From NCBI GenBank assembly GCA_023435505.1, contig JAEYRR010000373.1, positions 1-8,419 on the forward strand: a DNA stretch of 8,419 nucleotides. Direction: 5' to 3'. The stretch comes from Bacillota bacterium (GTDB taxonomy: Bacteria > Bacillota > Clostridia > Lachnospirales > Lachnospiraceae). Shown in pieces: positions 5,840 to 8,419 of this stretch. Made by a program: the position numbers and the translations under genes. The notes under the pieces are model-generated. The model worked only from the letters and a program-made list of their open reading frames with translations. It searched no databases and was not told the origin of the DNA. The first letter of the stretch is position 1; each line of letters begins with the position of its first letter.

Positions 5840-6595
5840 ATGAAAAGTTTAACGCAAATAAAAGAGGAATTGCTGGTAGCTTCCAAGGAGGAGCAAAAAA
5901 TCCTGTTTGAAGAATTAAGAAGTGATTCCCGTGCAGGAATTCAGAAGCTTATCGAAAAATACGAAAAAGAAGAAAGTAAACGTCTTTTGGAACTGCAACG
6001 TATTGAAACAATGAAATACTATGAGAAGCAATTTGAAGATGCCACGTATATCTGTGGTATAGATGAAGTAGGAAGAGGTCCTCTAGCAGGCCCTGTAGTG
6101 GCTGGTGCAGTGATTTTAGATAAGCAAAGAGATATCTTATACCTAAATGACTCTAAAAAGCTTTCTGAAGCAAAACGAGAGGAACTAGCGGTTATTATAA
6201 AAGAACAGGCCATAGAGTGTTCCATTGGTGTCATCCCACCTTCTGTTATCGATGACATCAATATCTTGCAGGCTACTTATAAAGCCATGCAGACTGCTGT
6301 AAGAAACTTAAAACACACGCCGGATGTGCTGTTAAATGATGCTGTTATAATACCTGAGCTCTCTATGCAACAAGTTAAGATTATTAAAGGTGATGCCAAG
6401 AGCATCAGCATTGCGGCTGCCAGTATATTGGCAAAGGTAGAAAGAGATCATATGATGATGGAATATGACAAGTTATATCCGGAATATGGATTTGCTAAGA
6501 ATAAGGGCTATGGCAGTGCTGAACATATTGCTGCGCTTAAGAAATATGGCCCTTGTCCAATTCATCGTAGTACATTTATTAAGAACTTTTTTTAA
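5840..6595 (+). CDS. rnhB: Ribonuclease HII
   Basis: RNase HII cleaves the RNA strand of RNA-DNA hybrids and starts removal of single ribonucleotides misincorporated in DNA. The 251-residue length agrees with Firmicute RnhB proteins, which carry an N-terminal extension (here about residues 1-69, helical and Glu/Lys-rich). The catalytic core shows CGIDEVGRGPLAGPVVAGAV (72-91) with Asp75 and Glu76, NDSKKLSEAKR (103-113), the LLNDA strand with Asp167, SISIAAASILAKVERD (188-203) with Asp203, and the C-terminal KGYGSAEHIAALKKYGPCPIHR. All four acidic active-site residues are present. AAAGGTG, overlapping the lepB2 stop, serves as ribosome binding site. It follows rbgA in B. subtilis too, though here lepB2 is inserted between them. 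Confidence 0.98.
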   Translation: MKSLTQIKEELLVASKEEQKILFEELRSDSRAGIQKLIEKYEKEESKRLLELQRIETMKYYEKQFEDATYICGIDEVGRGPLAGPVVAGAVILDKQRDILYLNDSKKLSEAKREELAVIIKEQAIECSIGVIPPSVIDDINILQATYKAMQTAVRNLKHTPDVLLNDAVIIPELSMQQVKIIKGDAKSISIAAASILAKVERDHMMMEYDKLYPEYGFAKNKGYGSAEHIAALKKYGPCPIHRSTFIKNFF

Positions 6596-6617
6596 GCACT
6601 GAGTAAGGGGGAATGTT

Positions 6618-6932
6618 ATGAACCTAAAACAAAGTCTAATGAAAAACAAAAAGCAGAAGACTGCAGTAGCCCTACAATATGAATTAGGAGATGAAGCACC
6701 TAAGATTATTGCCTCTGGGAAAGGACACGTAGCAGAACGTATTCTGGATATTGCAAATAAGGAAGACATACCGATTCATAAAGATGCACCTTTAGCTGGT
6801 ACCTTAAGTAAACTAGAGATTGGAGATTATATTCCTAAAGAGCTATATGAGGTTGTAGCTGAGATTTTAGTTTATGTGGACAATATGGATCATTTAAAAC
6901 ATAAATTAGCTTCAGGAAAGAAACCAATTTAG
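6618..6932 (+). CDS. FlhB C-terminal-domain homologue (YlqH family)
   Basis: A 104-residue soluble protein corresponding only to the cytoplasmic domain of the flagellar/type III export-gate proteins FlhB/YscU. Residues about 14-88 hold the recognisable core: AVALQYELGDEAPKIIASGKG, then AERILDIANKEDIPIHKDAPLAGTLSKLEIGDYIPKELYEVVAEILVYV. The membrane domain is absent, and so is the NPTH autocleavage motif of FlhB (the equivalent region reads ALQYELGD). The N-terminus is basic and the C-terminus Lys-rich. Stand-alone copies next to rnhB are known in Firmicutes, for example ylqH in B. subtilis. Their role is not established, and a flagellar function should not be assumed. Start ATG 6618 is preceded by an AAGGGGGA-type site 22 bases after rnhB. 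Confidence 0.88.
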   Translation: MNLKQSLMKNKKQKTAVALQYELGDEAPKIIASGKGHVAERILDIANKEDIPIHKDAPLAGTLSKLEIGDYIPKELYEVVAEILVYVDNMDHLKHKLASGKKPI

Positions 6933-6950
6933 TAATATAGAGAAAGCCCT

Positions 6951-6979
6951 TTGGTGGAAAGATACTTTCTAGGTACAAT
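6951..6979 (+). promoter_or_regulatory. Weak candidate promoter before yraN
   Basis: The 70-base gap between the FlhB-like gene and yraN contains TTGGTG (6951-6956) and TACAAT (6974-6979) with 17-base spacing. The -10 matches five of six consensus bases, the -35 only three. Short complementary segments AGAAAG (6941-6946) and CTTTCT (6965-6970) flank and overlap it. It could give extra expression of yraN-pgeF but may be chance. Confidence 0.3.
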
Positions 6980-7002
6980 AAAAGCTAGAATAAGGAGAGT
7001 AT

Positions 7003-7365
7003 ATGTATAATAAACGAGCCATAGGGTCAGATTGGGAAAAGAGAGCTTGCCTATACCTGAAAGAACAAAGGTATACCATACTCGAGCAAAATTATTATAC
7101 CCGTCATGGAGAGATCGATATTATTGCCAGGGATGAGTATTACTTAGTCTTTATTGAGGTGAAATACCGGACTTCTACTAAGAAAGGTCTTCCTGAAGAA
7201 GCCGTAACCCAAAGAAAACAACATTCCATAATTAACGCAGCAAGGTATTATCTATTTAGACATGGAATATCCTTTGATACTCCATGTCGTTTTGATGTAA
7301 TCGTAATCTTGGACGATACAATAACCCTATACAAAAATGCCTTTGACATTGGAGGTAACTATTGA
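7003..7365 (+). CDS. yraN: YraN/UPF0102 family protein, PD-(D/E)XK nuclease-like fold
   Basis: A small conserved bacterial protein of the UPF0102 family, related to Holliday-junction-resolvase/restriction-endonuclease-like folds. No firm biochemical role is established for most members. The 120-residue product has the family pattern: IGSDWEKRACLYLKEQRYTIL at the N-terminus with Glu12, then GEIDIIARDEYYLVFIEVKYR (36-56). Asp39, Glu52 and Lys54 of the D...ExK signature are all present, so the metal site looks intact. The ending has the PCRFDVIVI strand. AAGGAGAG (6992-6999) precedes the ATG. yraN very commonly lies next to rnhB in bacteria, here with one gene between. Family assignment is firm; the nuclease activity is inference. 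Confidence 0.93.
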   Translation: MYNKRAIGSDWEKRACLYLKEQRYTILEQNYYTRHGEIDIIARDEYYLVFIEVKYRTSTKKGLPEEAVTQRKQHSIINAARYYLFRHGISFDTPCRFDVIVILDDTITLYKNAFDIGGNY

Positions 7366-7397
7366 TACAACAATGATACGAAACATTGATGTAACAC
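7362..7397. repeat. Three degenerate ~12-base repeats in the yraN-pgeF gap
   Basis: Three imperfect copies of a TGATACRAACA-like unit run in tandem: TTGATACAACAA (7362-7373), TGATACGAAACA (7374-7385) and TTGATGTAACAC (7386-7397). The first begins in the last yraN codons and includes its TGA stop. They end just before the pgeF ribosome binding site. The function is unknown, and they may be remnants of local slippage duplication. Confidence 0.4.
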
Positions 7398-7415
7398 CAG
7401 GAAGGAATTAATTAA

Positions 7416-8345
7416 ATGACAGAATATAAACCCGAAGAATTATTTGATTTGAGAAAAGATATTACAACTTATAAGTACAATAATTCTGTTAATAATATAT
7501 CTTATAACAATGAACACAACACGATTCAACTCAACAAAGAGGCCACTATTCCATATCTTTATTATTCAGAATTGAATCGTTTTCCCTATATAAAGCATGG
7601 CTTTTCCACTCGTTTAGGAGGAGTAAGTAAAAGTCCATTTAACTCATTAAATCTAAGCTTTTCCAGAGGAGATGACCCAGATAATGTCATAACTAATTAT
7701 AATCGTTTGTTAGGTGCCATGGGTTTATCTAAAACCTCCCTTGTTTTTTCAGATCAGGTCCATGATACAAAGATTCATCAGGTAACTAAAGAAGATTCTT
7801 GTATCACAGACTGTTTTGAGAAACGCCTTACTGGAATTGATGGACTCATTACGAATGTTGAAGGTATAACCCTAGTTACCTCTTACGCGGATTGTGTTCC
7901 CCTGTATTTTATAGATCCTGTGCATAAGGCAATTGGACTAAGCCATTCAGGATGGAAGGGTACCGTAAACAAAATTGGCAAAAAAACAGTAGAGGCGATG
8001 GAAAGTGCATATGGAACCAATCCAAAAGATTTAATCTGTGCCATTGGCCCGTCGATTTGTTTTGATTGCTACGAAATTAGTGAAGATGTAGCCAAAGAAT
8101 TTCAAAAAGCTTTTACTAAAGAGATTTCTGAAAAGATTTTACTTAATAAAGGTAATGGAAAATATCTGTTGGACTTATGGCTAGCCAATATAGATATATT
8201 AACAGAAGCAGGGGTTAGAAGAGAAAATATCGTGAACAGTAATCTCTGTACTTGTTGTAACTCAAAATTACTTTTTTCCCATCGCGCAAGTAAAGGCCAA
8301 AGAGGAAACTTGGCTGCTTTTCTCTCTCTTACCAAGCAGTCATAA
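7416..8345 (+). CDS. pgeF: Peptidoglycan editing factor PgeF (YfiH/multicopper-oxidase-like laccase domain family)
   Basis: The YfiH/PgeF family in E. coli corrects the peptidoglycan precursor UDP-MurNAc when it carries L-Ser instead of L-Ala; other members are reported to have purine-nucleoside phosphorylase/deaminase activity (FAMIN-like). The 309 residues include HGFSTRLGGVS (61-71), SDQVHDTKI (112-120) with His116, DGLITN (142-147), YADCVPL (157-163) with Cys160, SHSGWKGTV (176-184) with His177, AIGPSICFDCYEI (209-221), LCTCC (277-281) and FSHRASKGQRG (287-297). His116, Cys160 and His177 match the zinc/catalytic triad of E. coli YfiH (His71, Cys107, His124). About 50 N-terminal residues, rich in Asn and Tyr, precede the domain. 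The ATG is supported by GGAAGGAA (7400-7407), and no other in-frame ATG precedes the domain. The precise substrate is uncertain. Confidence 0.93.
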   Translation: MTEYKPEELFDLRKDITTYKYNNSVNNISYNNEHNTIQLNKEATIPYLYYSELNRFPYIKHGFSTRLGGVSKSPFNSLNLSFSRGDDPDNVITNYNRLLGAMGLSKTSLVFSDQVHDTKIHQVTKEDSCITDCFEKRLTGIDGLITNVEGITLVTSYADCVPLYFIDPVHKAIGLSHSGWKGTVNKIGKKTVEAMESAYGTNPKDLICAIGPSICFDCYEISEDVAKEFQKAFTKEISEKILLNKGNGKYLLDLWLANIDILTEAGVRRENIVNSNLCTCCNSKLLFSHRASKGQRGNLAAFLSLTKQS

Positions 8346-8366
8346 GCGTAGCAAGGAGGTTTATTA

Positions 8367-8419
8367 ATGGAAGGACAAAGAAGACCGGTAAACGGTCATA
8401 TTATAGATAAAGTAGAACC
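8367..8419 (+). CDS. Start of an unrecognised gene, cut by the window edge
   Basis: ATG at 8367 follows a strong AAGGAGGT (8353-8360) with 6-base spacing, 21 bases after pgeF. Seventeen codons are visible (MEGQRRPVNGHIIDKVE) before the right edge, with no stop. The fragment is too short to assign a family. It is almost certainly the next gene of the same operon. Confidence 0.75.
   Translation, partial: MEGQRRPVNGHIIDKVE

Noticed and set aside
6019..6769. Minus-strand open frames opposite rnhB and the FlhB-like gene (6019-6261, 6473-6769)
   Set aside because: They are antisense shadows of recognised genes.
6941..6970. AGAAAG/CTTTCT inverted repeat between the FlhB-like gene and yraN, considered as a terminator
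   Set aside because: It is only 6 bp and AT-rich with an 18-base loop and no following T-run.
8102..8335. Minus-strand open frame opposite the end of pgeF
   Set aside because: It is antisense to the conserved C-terminal motifs of PgeF and has no independent support.
8383..8397. GACCG/CGGTC inverted repeat near the right edge
   Set aside because: The arms are only 5 bp, it lies within the first codons of the last gene and no T-run follows, so it is probably chance.
1..8419. Mobile elements, CRISPR arrays, tRNA or rRNA genes
   Set aside because: No transposase-like frame, spaced direct repeats, attachment-site duplication or structural RNA sequence was seen; the region is compact conserved chromosome.

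Overview
The window is about 8.4 kb of low-GC, AT-rich chromosomal DNA. All genes are on the + strand, most have strong AAGGAGG-type ribosome binding sites, and the only gap above 100 bases (178) holds a terminator and a promoter. Gene content and order (ffh, rpsP, KH-domain gene, rimM, trmD, rplS, lepB, rbgA, lepB, rnhB, FlhB-tail gene, yraN, pgeF) match the conserved SRP/ribosome-biogenesis neighbourhood of Firmicutes. The protein sequences look most like clostridia of the Lachnospiraceae type (Lachnoclostridium/Clostridium phytofermentans-like). That placement is inference from recall, not from a search. Compared with the Bacillus subtilis order (ffh-rpsP-ylqC-ylqD-rimM-trmD-rplS-rbgA-rnhB-ylqG-ylqH), ylqD and ylqG are absent and two type I signal peptidase genes flank rbgA.

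Region 1 (1-3333) concerns translation and protein targeting. It holds the 3' two-thirds of ffh, then rpsP (S16), khpA (RNA-binding KH protein), a strong hairpin, rimM (16S maturation factor), trmD (tRNA m1G37 methyltransferase), a structured leader and rplS (L19), closed by a textbook rho-independent terminator at 3303-3333. The internal hairpin at 1496-1533, a candidate promoter at the end of trmD and a hairpin leader before rplS suggest that the abundant ribosomal proteins and the scarce modification enzymes are expressed unequally from one cluster.

Region 2 (3334-8419) starts with a good extended -10 promoter and runs as a tight operon: lepB1, rbgA, lepB2, rnhB, a FlhB C-terminal-domain homologue, yraN, pgeF and the first 17 codons of an unrecognised gene. 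Gaps are 11-70 bases and no terminator is visible. The operon combines signal-peptide cleavage, 50S assembly, RNA-DNA hybrid removal, a putative nuclease-fold protein and a peptidoglycan-precursor-editing enzyme.

No mobile element, CRISPR array, tRNA or rRNA is visible, and I see no clear undescribed multi-gene system. The most notable points are: an Arg at the catalytic Lys position of the first signal peptidase, beside a second one with an intact Ser/Lys pair; a roughly 100-residue cytosolic extension on that second enzyme; Glu at the usual catalytic Asp position of TrmD; and the regulatory structures around rpsP, khpA, rimM and rplS.
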